Below are positions 7,912 to 15,422 of a DNA stretch of 64,000 nt, piece after piece (within the stretch, counting starts at the first letter, position 1; each line of letters opens with the position of its first letter). Source of the DNA: Oscillospiraceae bacterium (GTDB lineage Bacteria > Bacillota > Clostridia > Oscillospirales > Acutalibacteraceae); contig JAKVOA010000002.1 of assembly GCA_022483045.1 (NCBI GenBank), positions 124,001 through 188,000 on the forward strand, given 5' to 3'. A program made the position numbers and the translations under genes. Below the pieces are notes generated by a model. The model saw nothing but the letters and a program-made list of their open reading frames with translations, had not been told where the DNA came from and ran no database searches.

Positions 7912-8940
7912 TTAGGATGTTTCGCGGATAATGAGAGAAGGTTTCACAAACTCGCGCGCACAGGTATAGTGCGGCTCCACGCCGCCGCGCTCCGCTTTCT
8001 CCTTTTCGGTAATCATGCCGTACAGAAGCTCTGCACTGCGCGCACCAAGGCGCAGTTTTGGCACACCGATGGTAGTAAGCCGCGGCTTGACAAAGGACAG
8101 AATTTCAATATCGTCGTTGCCGATTAAGGCCACATCATAGGGCAGGCTGTAGCCGCGCTCCTGTATGGCGCAGATGGCCCCGATAGCGATGTAGTCACTG
8201 TAGCACATTACCGAAAACGGCGGCTTGTTCTCCTCCAAAATCTGCTTCATGGCCTCGTAGCCGTCCGCCTGATTCACGCAGCCTGAAACCACGCACGCCG
8301 GGTCATAGCGCACGCCGTTGTCCTGCAGGGCCTGCTGATATCCCGCCAGGCGCAGCCTCGCCGAAGAGGTCTTTTCCAGAAAATTCAGAAAATAAATCTT
8401 TTCATTCCCGTAACCGCACAGGTACTCTGCCGACAGGTACGCCGCCTTGTAGTCATCAATCACCACATAGGTGTCCTGGTCTTTTTCTATATAGCGTTTT
8501 ACAAGAACATACGGAATATCGTACTGACGCAGCAGGTCACAGCCGCTGCGGTCGCCCGAAACCGGCGTCAGCAGCACGCCGGCGACGTTTAGCCCGCGCA
8601 GTTCATTAATCAGCATTTTCTCGCGCTCGGCGTCCTCGTGGCTGTTCATCAGCACGCAGCGGTAACCCACCGCGGCAAAGGTTTCCTCTATGCCGCGGAT
8701 CATGCGCGCATTAAAGGGGTTGGCGTTGTCCCCCAACACAATGCCGATAAGCTTTGTCTTGCGCTGCCGAAAGCTTTTTGCCACCTGGTTTGGCACATAG
8801 CCAATGCCATTCGCATAGTCTAAAATCTGCTTTTTGCGCTGCGGAGAAATGTCCGGGTGGTTATTCAGCGCTTTTGAGACGGTCGTAATACTGACATGCA
8901 GTCCCTCTGCAATATCCTTTAGTCTGGCTGCCCGTTTCAC
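7912..8940 (-). CDS. LacI-family transcriptional regulator
   Basis: The 342-residue protein starts with a LacI helix-turn-helix and hinge (LKDIAEGLHVSITTVSKALNNHP near residues 7-29, then GYVPNQVAKSFRQ), followed by a periplasmic-binding-protein-like effector domain (IGIVLGDNANPF and onward). I use the GTG at 8940, three bases after the stop of the upstream kinase gene, with GGGGGAG before it. The two are likely one transcript. The gene lies between two gene sets whose promoters share the TTAACGTTAA-type element, so it is the obvious candidate repressor for both and perhaps for itself. The inducer is probably the imported compound or a phosphorylated product. Confidence 0.9.
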   Translation of the reverse strand: MKRAARLKDIAEGLHVSITTVSKALNNHPDISPQRKKQILDYANGIGYVPNQVAKSFRQRKTKLIGIVLGDNANPFNARMIRGIEETFAAVGYRCVLMNSHEDAEREKMLINELRGLNVAGVLLTPVSGDRSGCDLLRQYDIPYVLVKRYIEKDQDTYVVIDDYKAAYLSAEYLCGYGNEKIYFLNFLEKTSSARLRLAGYQQALQDNGVRYDPACVVSGCVNQADGYEAMKQILEENKPPFSVMCYSDYIAIGAICAIQERGYSLPYDVALIGNDDIEILSFVKPRLTTIGVPKLRLGARSAELLYGMITEKEKAERGGVEPHYTCAREFVKPSLIIRETS

Positions 8941-8943
8941 GGT

Positions 8944-9864
8944 TTACTCCCCCTCCATTCTCTGCCTAAGCATGCCGCCCGTGGGCATGCGCTGCTCGGC
9001 GCAGCCGCCCTCTTTTTCCATAATCAGCGACGCCAGGCAGTTGCCGCAAAAAGCCGCGTTTGCAATATCCTCTGGGTGTGCGCGCAGGGCGGTAATCACC
9101 CCGGCGGCAAAGGCATCGCCCGCGCCGGTGCTGTTCATCTTTACCGCGTTGTCTATCTCATACCGGGGCGAAACCCGCATGGCGCCGCCCGCCTCGCGGT
9201 AAACCGCGCCCGCGGGGCCCATGGTCACCACGGCAAAGCGCGGCCCGCGCGAAACAAAATATTCGGTACACTCCTCCATACTCATGCCCGGCATAATGTA
9301 CTTGAGGTCATCTTTACTGGCCTTAATAATCGTTGCGCAGGCGCACAGGGCATCCATCAGCCGTGCGCCGCGGCGGGTCCGCACGGAAAAATGATTGTAC
9401 GAAGTAGTGCCCCCAAAGCCGCCCAAGTCCACCATGACCTGCTTTCCGGCGGCGTACAGCTGCTCGCAGATGTGCAGGCTCACCTCGTAATCCATAGGGC
9501 ATATAAAGAAAAAAGAAGCTTCCCGGTACCCCTGCGGCAGAATATCCGGATAGATGACCGGTGCCTTTTTAAAGTACTCGACCCGGTTGCTGCCGTCTTG
9601 CGCATAAATCAGGTGGTTTTCCGTGGTGCGCATATAGCCGGTAAAGCCGGTGGTATCTACGCGCCGCAGCTCGCCCTCTATCTGTTTTGCCCACTCTTCC
9701 CCGCAGTAAGTCACCATGCCCACGCGCTCGCCCAGGCGGGCCAAGGCAAGGCTGGTGTAGGCACAGGGGCTGCCCAGCACAGGGCCGACAATCCCATCGG
9801 GGTACAGAATGGTTTCTTTTACAATATTGCCTATCACAGCAATGTCCACTTTTGTATCTCTCAA
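8944..9864 (-). CDS. PfkB-family carbohydrate (or cyclitol) kinase 2
   Basis: The 306-residue protein is a PfkB kinase with GPVLGSPCAYTSLALARLGERVG near residues 26-48 and NSTGAGDAFAAGV near residue 253; the GAGD aspartate is catalytic. It is a paralogue of the kinase at 5955-6893. The start taken is a TTG at 9864 with AGGGGG upstream; a GTG at 9849 is an alternative. It is followed directly by the LacI regulator gene, a pairing that suggests tight co-regulation. Having two related kinases under one regulator suggests two successive or alternative substrates, which is inference. Confidence 0.87.
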   Translation of the reverse strand: MRDTKVDIAVIGNIVKETILYPDGIVGPVLGSPCAYTSLALARLGERVGMVTYCGEEWAKQIEGELRRVDTTGFTGYMRTTENHLIYAQDGSNRVEYFKKAPVIYPDILPQGYREASFFFICPMDYEVSLHICEQLYAAGKQVMVDLGGFGGTTSYNHFSVRTRRGARLMDALCACATIIKASKDDLKYIMPGMSMEECTEYFVSRGPRFAVVTMGPAGAVYREAGGAMRVSPRYEIDNAVKMNSTGAGDAFAAGVITALRAHPEDIANAAFCGNCLASLIMEKEGGCAEQRMPTGGMLRQRMEGE

Positions 9865-9902
9865 AAAAAGGCCCCCTATACTTTACTGCTTTCTATGCAA
9901 AC

Positions 9903-9920
9903 GATAAAGTTATTGTTATC
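9903..9920. promoter_or_regulatory. Possible operator for the kinase 2-lacI transcript
   Basis: The 18-base sequence GATAAAGTTATTGTTATC has 5-bp inverted ends (GATAA/TTATC) and shares the 10-mer GTTATTGTTA with the region at 7027-7036, just overlapping operator copy 2. It lies about 40 bases upstream of the kinase 2 start, overlapping a possible -10 on the minus strand. It lacks the TTAACGTTAA core, so autoregulation through it is only a suggestion. Confidence 0.35.
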
Positions 9921-10040
9921 TGCCCAACTATAAATTATTGTAACGCATTTTTCTCAGAGAATCCAGTATTAGGCTGCCTGTTTTTCCAGCTTGTCACTTT
10001 TCGCCAAAAAAGCGGCGCAATCCTTGTGCATAAATTCCTA

Positions 10041-10069
10041 TTGACTTTTTATTTGCGGTAAGATACAAT
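10041..10069 (+). promoter_or_regulatory. Promoter of inositol-phosphate synthase gene
   Basis: TTGACT (10041-10046) and TACAAT (10064-10069) are separated by the optimal 17 bases. The operator at 10085-10103 lies just after the expected start site, so transcription should be blocked when the repressor is bound. Confidence 0.75.
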
Positions 10070-10084
10070 GTCTGTGGAAGTAAA

Positions 10085-10103
10085 GTTAACGTTACAGTTA
10101 ACG
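10085..10103. promoter_or_regulatory. LacI-family operator in front of inositol-phosphate synthase gene
   Basis: The 19-base sequence reads GTTAACGTTACAGTTAACG and contains the GTTACAGTTAACG core found in both operators at 6941-6962 and 7030-7051. Two overlapping GTTAAC half-elements make it partly symmetrical. It begins 15 bases after the -10 box. This shared element is the main evidence that the plus-strand operon belongs to the same regulon as the importer. Confidence 0.75.
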
Positions 10104-10187
10104 ATTCGTTTCACGTTTACTCTTTGTTTTGTTTCATTCGTCCATCATTCTTTGCAGCATTTCACATACTCTCAAGGAGGAAAAAAC

Positions 10188-11264
10188 ATGGGAAACAAAA
10201 AAATCCGCCTGGCACTGATTGGTGTCGGCAACTGTGCCTGCTCTCTGGTGCAGGGCATTCAGTTCTACAAGACACAGGAAATTGCCGATGAGGTCGGCGG
10301 CCTGATGCACTACAACCTGGGCGGCTACGTGCCCTCTGACATTGAGGTCGTTGTCGGCTTTGATGTAGACTCGAAAAAGGTTGGCAAGGATGTCAGCCAA
10401 GCCATTTTGGAAAAGCCAAACTGCGCCTACAAAATCTGTGACGTGCCAAACCTTGGCGCGCCCGTGCTGCGCGGCCCGGTGCTTGACGGCGCCCCCGCAC
10501 ATCTGCGCCACTACTATGGCAAAGACTACTTTACAGTAGACGACAGCCAGCAGCCAGTCGACGTGGTAAAAGCCCTGAAAGATTACCAGGTAGACGTTAT
10601 TTTAATCAACCTGCCCACCGGCTCTCATGATGCGGTTCGCTTCTATGTAGATGCCGCCTGCAAAGCGGGCTGCGGCGTGGTCAACGGTATTCCTGAGCTG
10701 ATTGCCAGCACACCCGAAAATGCACAGAAGTGCAAAGACGCGGGTATCCCGATCCTGGGCGACGACTGGAAAAGCCAGCTGGGCGCAACCATTGTGCACC
10801 GTGCACTTGCCAAGCTGTTTGAAGACCGCGGCGTCAAGATTGTAAAGTCCTATCAGCTGAACTACGCCGGCAACACCGACTTTATCAACCTGGTTATGCG
10901 CGGCGAGACCAAGCATGTCACAAAGCACGACGCAATCGAGAGCATTCTGAAAAAAGAAGTGCCGATTGCCCCCGGCTTTGCCTTTGTTGACAACCAAAAC
11001 GACCAAAAAACCGCTATCATCAGCATTGAGGGCCGCAAATTCGGCGGTGCCCCGGTTCGCCTGAACCTCAAGCTCGACGTTGAAGACAGCCCAGACGCCG
11101 GCGGTATCAGCATTGACGCAATCCGCTGCTGCAAGATTGCCAAAGAGCGCGGTATGTCCGGCTCTATCGACGCCCCCAGCTCTTACTTCTTCAAGCATCC
11201 GCCGAAGCAGTTCCCCGACGATGTCTGTGAGCAGATGGTCGAGGACTTCATCGCCGGCAAATAA
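10188..11264 (+). CDS. ino1: myo-Inositol-1(3)-phosphate synthase, actinobacterial type
   Basis: The 358-residue protein has the NAD-binding start KIRLALIGVGNCACSLVQGI and the family motifs LGGYVPSDIEVVVGFDVD, GDDWKSQLGATIVHRAL and LNYAGNTDF. Inositol-phosphate synthase converts glucose 6-phosphate to inositol 3-phosphate in an NAD-dependent internal redox reaction. Its length and motifs fit the short actinobacterial/archaeal type. AAGGAGG lies seven bases before the ATG at 10188; the frame is open further upstream but lacks such a site. The gene is controlled by the same operator element as a sugar importer with two kinases. That is odd for a biosynthetic enzyme and raises the possibility of a catabolic role. 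Confidence 0.9.
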   Translation: MGNKKIRLALIGVGNCACSLVQGIQFYKTQEIADEVGGLMHYNLGGYVPSDIEVVVGFDVDSKKVGKDVSQAILEKPNCAYKICDVPNLGAPVLRGPVLDGAPAHLRHYYGKDYFTVDDSQQPVDVVKALKDYQVDVILINLPTGSHDAVRFYVDAACKAGCGVVNGIPELIASTPENAQKCKDAGIPILGDDWKSQLGATIVHRALAKLFEDRGVKIVKSYQLNYAGNTDFINLVMRGETKHVTKHDAIESILKKEVPIAPGFAFVDNQNDQKTAIISIEGRKFGGAPVRLNLKLDVEDSPDAGGISIDAIRCCKIAKERGMSGSIDAPSSYFFKHPPKQFPDDVCEQMVEDFIAGK

Positions 11265-11332
11265 TCTTTACATTGCTTACATGTCTTCCTTTTTTCATTT
11301 TCATCTATTATAGAAGTTCATATCTTCACTGA

Positions 11333-11376
11333 AAAGTGCTGCAGCATTGCCGGGAACAATACTGCAGCACTTTCTG
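11333..11376 (+). terminator. Rho-independent terminator or attenuator between ino1 and rpe
   Basis: AAAGTGCTGCAG (11334-11345) pairs with CTGCAGCACTTT (11362-11373) around a 16-base loop, followed by a short T-containing tail. It lies between the inositol-phosphate synthase gene and rpe. It may end most ino1 transcripts while allowing some read-through into the pentose-phosphate genes. Confidence 0.65.
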
Positions 11377-11394
11377 TGGAACAAGGAGGCCCCC

Positions 11395-12060
11395 ATGGCA
11401 AAACTGGCACCCTCAATATTATCCGCGGATTTTTCCGCTTTGGGCCGCGATATCCGCCTAATAGACGCTTCTCAGGCGGCGTATATTCACATTGATGTAA
11501 TGGACGGCCTTTTTGTACCGAATCTTTCGTTTGGCATGCCCATTGTCAAGGCCATACGCAAAGACACCACAAAGCCCTTTGATGTACACCTGATGATACA
11601 GGAACCCGACACCTACCTTGCCGCTTTTCGTGCGGCCGGCGCGGATATCCTGACCGTGCATGCAGAGGCCTGCGCCCACCTGCACCGCACAGTGCAGGCG
11701 ATTCGGGCACTTGGGGCAAAGGCCTGCGTCGCCCTAAATCCGGCCACGCCGCTTTCGGCCCTGCGGTATGTGCTGCCCGACCTGGATATGGTGCTGCTAA
11801 TGACGGTCGAGCCCGGCTTTGGCGGTGCTGCCTATATCCCCGCCATGACACGAAAAATTTCCGACCTGCGCGAAATGATTCAGGGCGCCGGCCTTTCTAC
11901 GGAAATTGAGGTGGACGGCGGCATTACCCTGCAAAACGCCGCCGAGGTCATTCGCGCCGGTGCAGATGTGCTTGTGGCGGGCTCTGCGGTTTTTCACGAC
12001 GATATTTCTGCAAACATCAGCCATTTCTATCAGATTTTTCAGGAGGCAGACCATGAATAA
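11395..12060 (+). CDS. rpe: Ribulose-phosphate 3-epimerase
   Basis: The 221-residue TIM-barrel protein begins KLAPSILSADFSALG and carries HIDVMDGLFVPNLSFG, the DVHLM metal-ligand motif, TVEPGFGGAAY and EVDGGITLQNA, all hallmark motifs of ribulose-5-phosphate 3-epimerase. It interconverts ribulose 5-phosphate and xylulose 5-phosphate. AAGGAGG precedes the ATG at 11395. Its stop overlaps the start of the transketolase N-subunit gene, so the three genes are translationally coupled. In this setting it would feed a ketopentose phosphate from the sugar locus to transketolase. Confidence 0.95.
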   Translation: MAKLAPSILSADFSALGRDIRLIDASQAAYIHIDVMDGLFVPNLSFGMPIVKAIRKDTTKPFDVHLMIQEPDTYLAAFRAAGADILTVHAEACAHLHRTVQAIRALGAKACVALNPATPLSALRYVLPDLDMVLLMTVEPGFGGAAYIPAMTRKISDLREMIQGAGLSTEIEVDGGITLQNAAEVIRAGADVLVAGSAVFHDDISANISHFYQIFQEADHE

Positions 12061-12883
12061 ACAGCTTTTGCTGCAAAAGGCAAACAAAATCCGCCAGGAT
12101 ATTGTCACCTCTATTCACAGCGCCAAAGCCGGGCACCCCGGCGGCAGCCTGTCTGCAGCGGATATTTTTACGTATTTGTATTTTCAGGAACTGCGCATTG
12201 ACCCCGCCGCGCCAAAGGACCCCGGCCGCGACCGCTTTGTGCTTTCCAAGGGCCACACCGCCCCGGGGCTGTACAGTGCCCTGGCCGAGCGCGGCTATTT
12301 TTCCACTGCGCTGCTGCCCACTCTGCGGCACATCGGCTCTATCCTGCAGGGACACCCCGACATGAAGCATATCCCCGGCGTAGATATGTCGAGCGGCTCT
12401 TTGGGGCAGGGCGTTTCCGCTGCGGTGGGCATGGCGCTCTCTGCCAAAATCAGCGGCAGCAGCTACCGTGTGTACACCCTGCTGGGGGACGGCGAAATAC
12501 AGGAAGGCCAGGTGTGGGAGGCCGCCATGTTTGCCGGCTCTCATCACTTAGACAACCTTGTCGTCATTGTAGACAACAACAACCTGCAAATTGACGGCCC
12601 GATTACCGAAGTCAACTCTCCCTACCCGATTGATGCAAAATTTAAGGCTTTCAATTTTTACGTCATCAATGTCACAGACGGCAACGACTTTGACCAGCTG
12701 GACACCGCTTTTCAGGAAGCAAAGGCTGTCAAGGGAATGCCGGTTGCCATTATTGCAAAGACCGTAAAGGGCAAGGGCGTTTCCTATATGGAAAACCAGG
12801 TGGGCTGGCACGGCAAGGCCCCCAATGACGAGCAGTATCAGCTTGCAATGGACGAGCTTAAAAAGGCAGGTGCACAGTTATGA
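12053..12883 (+). CDS. Transketolase, N-terminal (TPP-binding) subunit
   Basis: The 276-residue protein corresponds to the N-terminal half of transketolase. HPGGSLSAADIFTYLYF lies near residue 30, SKGHTAPGLY follows, and the thiamine-diphosphate motif begins GDGEIQEGQVWEAA near residue 145 and ends with NNNLQIDG. Split transketolases are common in Clostridia, archaea and some sugar-catabolic clusters. The start at 12053 has GGAGG upstream and overlaps the rpe stop by eight bases; its own stop overlaps the next gene by four. It works with the C-terminal subunit to exchange two-carbon units between sugar phosphates. Confidence 0.95.
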   Translation: MNKQLLLQKANKIRQDIVTSIHSAKAGHPGGSLSAADIFTYLYFQELRIDPAAPKDPGRDRFVLSKGHTAPGLYSALAERGYFSTALLPTLRHIGSILQGHPDMKHIPGVDMSSGSLGQGVSAAVGMALSAKISGSSYRVYTLLGDGEIQEGQVWEAAMFAGSHHLDNLVVIVDNNNLQIDGPITEVNSPYPIDAKFKAFNFYVINVTDGNDFDQLDTAFQEAKAVKGMPVAIIAKTVKGKGVSYMENQVGWHGKAPNDEQYQLAMDELKKAGAQL

Positions 12884-13830
12884 CCGAAAGCAAAAAAATA
12901 GCCACCCGTGAAAGTTACGGCAATGCCGTCACCGAGCTGGGTGCGCAGCACCCCGAAATTGTTGTACTGGACGCGGACCTTGCCGCCGCCACCAAGACCG
13001 CTATTTTTAAAAAGCGCTTTCCTGAGCGCTTCATCGACTGCGGCATTGCCGAGGCAAATATGATGGGCATAGCGGCGGGGCTTGCCGCAACCGGCAAAGT
13101 GCCGTTTGCCAGTTCGTTTGCCATGTTTGCGGCCGGCCGGGCTTTCGAGCAGGTGCGCAATTCCATTGGCTACCCACATTTAAATGTAAAGATCGGCGCG
13201 ACCCACGCCGGCATTTCCGTTGGCGAAGACGGCGCGACCCACCAGTGCAATGAAGATATCGCGCTGATGCGCAGCATTCCGGGTATGGTCGTTGTCAATC
13301 CCGCGGATGATGTCGAGGCGCGCGCCGCGGTAAAGGCCGCCTACCTGCACGAAGGCCCGGTGTACATGCGCTTTGGGCGGCTGGCCGTGCCGGTGATCAA
13401 CGATGTGCCCGGCTACCAGTTTGTGCTGGGCAAAGGTGTGCCCCTGCGCGAGGGCAAAGATGTAACGCTGATTGCCACCGGTCTGTGTGTTTCTGAAACG
13501 CTGGCCGCTGCAGAGGTTCTTTCGGCACAGGGCATTGCCGCGCAGGTCATCAATATCCACACCATTAAGCCCCTGGACCAAGCGCTGGTCCTAAAGGCGG
13601 CGGCTAAGACCGGCCTGGTCGTCACCATTGAGGAGCACTCGGTCATCGGCGGCCTGGGCAGTGCTGTCTGCGACTGCCTAAGCCAAAACCTGCCGACCCG
13701 CGTATGCAAAATCGGCATGAACGACACGTTTGGCGAGTCTGGGCCGGCCCTCAAATTGCTGGCCAAATACGGGCTGGACGCCGCGGGGATCGCCGCAAAG
13801 GTCGCCGCTTTTGTAAAAGAATCACAGTAA
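12880..13830 (+). CDS. Transketolase, C-terminal subunit
   Basis: The 316-residue protein matches the pyrimidine-binding and C-terminal domains of transketolase (ESYGNAVTELG at the start, FIDCGIAEANMMGIAAGLA near residue 48, GATHAGISVGEDGATHQCNEDIALMR near residue 107, and VVTIEEHSVIGGLGSAV near residue 246). It completes the two-subunit enzyme with the preceding gene, from which it is separated by an ATGA overlap. A strong terminator follows about 110 bases downstream, closing the rpe-transketolase operon. Confidence 0.95.
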   Translation: MTESKKIATRESYGNAVTELGAQHPEIVVLDADLAAATKTAIFKKRFPERFIDCGIAEANMMGIAAGLAATGKVPFASSFAMFAAGRAFEQVRNSIGYPHLNVKIGATHAGISVGEDGATHQCNEDIALMRSIPGMVVVNPADDVEARAAVKAAYLHEGPVYMRFGRLAVPVINDVPGYQFVLGKGVPLREGKDVTLIATGLCVSETLAAAEVLSAQGIAAQVINIHTIKPLDQALVLKAAAKTGLVVTIEEHSVIGGLGSAVCDCLSQNLPTRVCKIGMNDTFGESGPALKLLAKYGLDAAGIAAKVAAFVKESQ

Positions 13831-13941
13831 TTTCCGCAGGCAAAAGAATCAAACATTGTACGGAATTGATATGTAAGAAACATTAGCTCTTCTCCTATGT
13901 TCACCGATAAAACCCTGTTCACCCTGTTTTGTTATCCCAAG

Positions 13942-13987
13942 AAGCCCTGCGCACGGGTGCTTTCCCCACCCCGCGCAGGGCTTTCTG
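13942..13987 (+). terminator. Rho-independent terminator of the rpe-transketolase operon
   Basis: AAGCCCTGCGC (13942-13952) pairs perfectly with GCGCAGGGCTT (13973-13983), followed by TCTGT. It is the first strong hairpin after the transketolase C-subunit stop at 13830. Confidence 0.8.
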
Positions 13988-14012
13988 TCGCCGAAGCGGG
14001 CGCTGAAACCAC

Positions 14013-14055
14013 AAAAAATCCCGGCAGACACGTTTTGCGTATCTGTCGGGACTTT
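14013..14055 (-). terminator. Rho-independent terminator of the NlpC/P60 gene
   Basis: On the minus strand TCCCGACAGATACG (14051-14038) pairs with CGTGTCTGCCGGGA (14032-14019) and is followed by a TTTTTT run. It begins about 36 bases after the stop codon of the NlpC/P60 gene. Confidence 0.85.
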
Positions 14056-14090
14056 ATTTATTCTGTATGTAATTCTGTACGGAATTGATC

Positions 14091-15422
14091 TTACACGCGG
14101 CCGTAGCTGCAGCTGGTCCAGATAGAAGAAATCTTTACAACATCGCCGGTCTGCGGTGCATGAAGGATCTGGCCGTTGCCCACGTAAATGCCAACGTGGT
14201 AAATATTATCAGAGCTGCCGAAGAAGACCAAGTCGCCAACCTGCGGGTTAGAAACCTTTGTGCTCATATTGTACAGGTCCTGTGCAGTGCAGCGGGAAAT
14301 GCCGTACACATAGCACACAAGGCCGCTGCAGTCAAAGGAATCCGGGCCAGCCGCGCCCCATACATAGGGCTTGCCAAGCTGTGCCTCAGCGAGGCCCAAA
14401 ACACCGGAAGCAGAGCCGATGGAAGAGTGGCTGCTGCTGGAAGAAGAGCTGGAAGAAGAACTGCCCTTGTTGCTGCTGCCGCTGTTTCCGCTGCTATGGG
14501 TTGTTGTTGTGCTGTTGCTGTTGTTAGTGCTGTTGCTGTTGTTATTACTGCTCTGGGTTGTGCTGTTGCCGGTGTTGTTGTTGCTGTTGTTGCTGTTGCC
14601 GGCAGTCTGGGTGGTTCCGGTACTCTTGGTGCTCTGGCTGTCAGAGCCGGAAGTACTTGTGGAAGAGCTGGAGGAAGAAGTCTTGGTGCAGCTCTCGATT
14701 GCTGCCGCAGCCTTTGCTGCCTGCATATCCAAAGTAGCGTTCTGGTCCTGCAGGTCAATTTCTTCCTGGCCTGCTTCTTTTAAGTAAGCATTGGTTTCTT
14801 CCAGTGCGGCAGAAAGCTCAGAGTGCTTGCTGTCATAGCTGGTTTTTGCCGCTACAGCCTTTTGGCGCTGGGTTGCAATAGAGGTCTTTTCAGCCTCGAC
14901 CGCGGCCTTGTCGGCTTTCAGGCGGTTAATCAGGGTGGTGTCGTGGTCGGTTACGACCGAAACGGCCTCTGCCTTGTCGTACAGGTCAGAAACATCGCCC
15001 GCAGAAAGCAGTACCTGCAGGTTGCTTGCGCCGCCTGCCATATACAGGGCGCGCAGGCGCTCTTTCAGCTTGGCGGTATCTGTGGTAATCTCTTTCTGCT
15101 TTGCGTTAATGCGGGTCTGTGCCTGCTGCATCTGCTGGTCTAAGTCGGTTACCTGGTTGCTGTAGTCATTCATCTGGGCCTCAATGACATCCAGCTGCGA
15201 CTGCAGCGTTGTACCATAGGCCTCTTTCTGGCTTTTATCAGAGCGCAGCTGTGCCAGTTTTTGGTTGTTTTCCTGCTGCTGGGCAGCGTAATCAGACTGT
15301 TTATTTTTAAGGCTGTCCACACTGTCTGCTGCGAATGACTGTACCGGGGTCAAAGCAACTGCACAAGAAGCAGCTAAAGCGATCGCTAAAATTCGGGTTT
15401 TCATATGTACACTTTTCTCCAT
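14091..15422 (-). CDS. Secreted NlpC/P60 peptidoglycan hydrolase with coiled coil
   Basis: The 443-residue precursor has an N-terminal signal peptide (ILAIALAASCAVALTPVQSFAA). A long coiled coil follows, about residues 35-245, like CwlO/PcsB and FtsEX-activated hydrolases. Residues 245-335 are an almost pure Ser/Asn/Thr/Gly linker. The C-terminal NlpC/P60 domain has the catalytic Cys in DSFDCSGLVCYVYG and the His in IYHVGIYVGNG. Such enzymes cut the peptide stems of peptidoglycan outside the cell. Two starts are possible: 15422, with AGAAGGA six bases before, and 15404, directly ahead of the signal peptide. The codon-repetitive linker creates long overlapping frames on both strands that are not genes. 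Confidence 0.92.
   Translation of the reverse strand: MEKSVHMKTRILAIALAASCAVALTPVQSFAADSVDSLKNKQSDYAAQQQENNQKLAQLRSDKSQKEAYGTTLQSQLDVIEAQMNDYSNQVTDLDQQMQQAQTRINAKQKEITTDTAKLKERLRALYMAGGASNLQVLLSAGDVSDLYDKAEAVSVVTDHDTTLINRLKADKAAVEAEKTSIATQRQKAVAAKTSYDSKHSELSAALEETNAYLKEAGQEEIDLQDQNATLDMQAAKAAAAIESCTKTSSSSSSTSTSGSDSQSTKSTGTTQTAGNSNNSNNNTGNSTTQSSNNNSNSTNNSNSTTTTHSSGNSGSSNKGSSSSSSSSSSSHSSIGSASGVLGLAEAQLGKPYVWGAAGPDSFDCSGLVCYVYGISRCTAQDLYNMSTKVSNPQVGDLVFFGSSDNIYHVGIYVGNGQILHAPQTGDVVKISSIWTSCSYGRV

Noticed and set aside
14085..14783. Long frames opposite the NlpC/P60 linker, rich in Val, Ala, Cys or Leu
   Set aside because: They mirror the repetitive Ser/Asn/Thr codons of the real gene and have no start signal.
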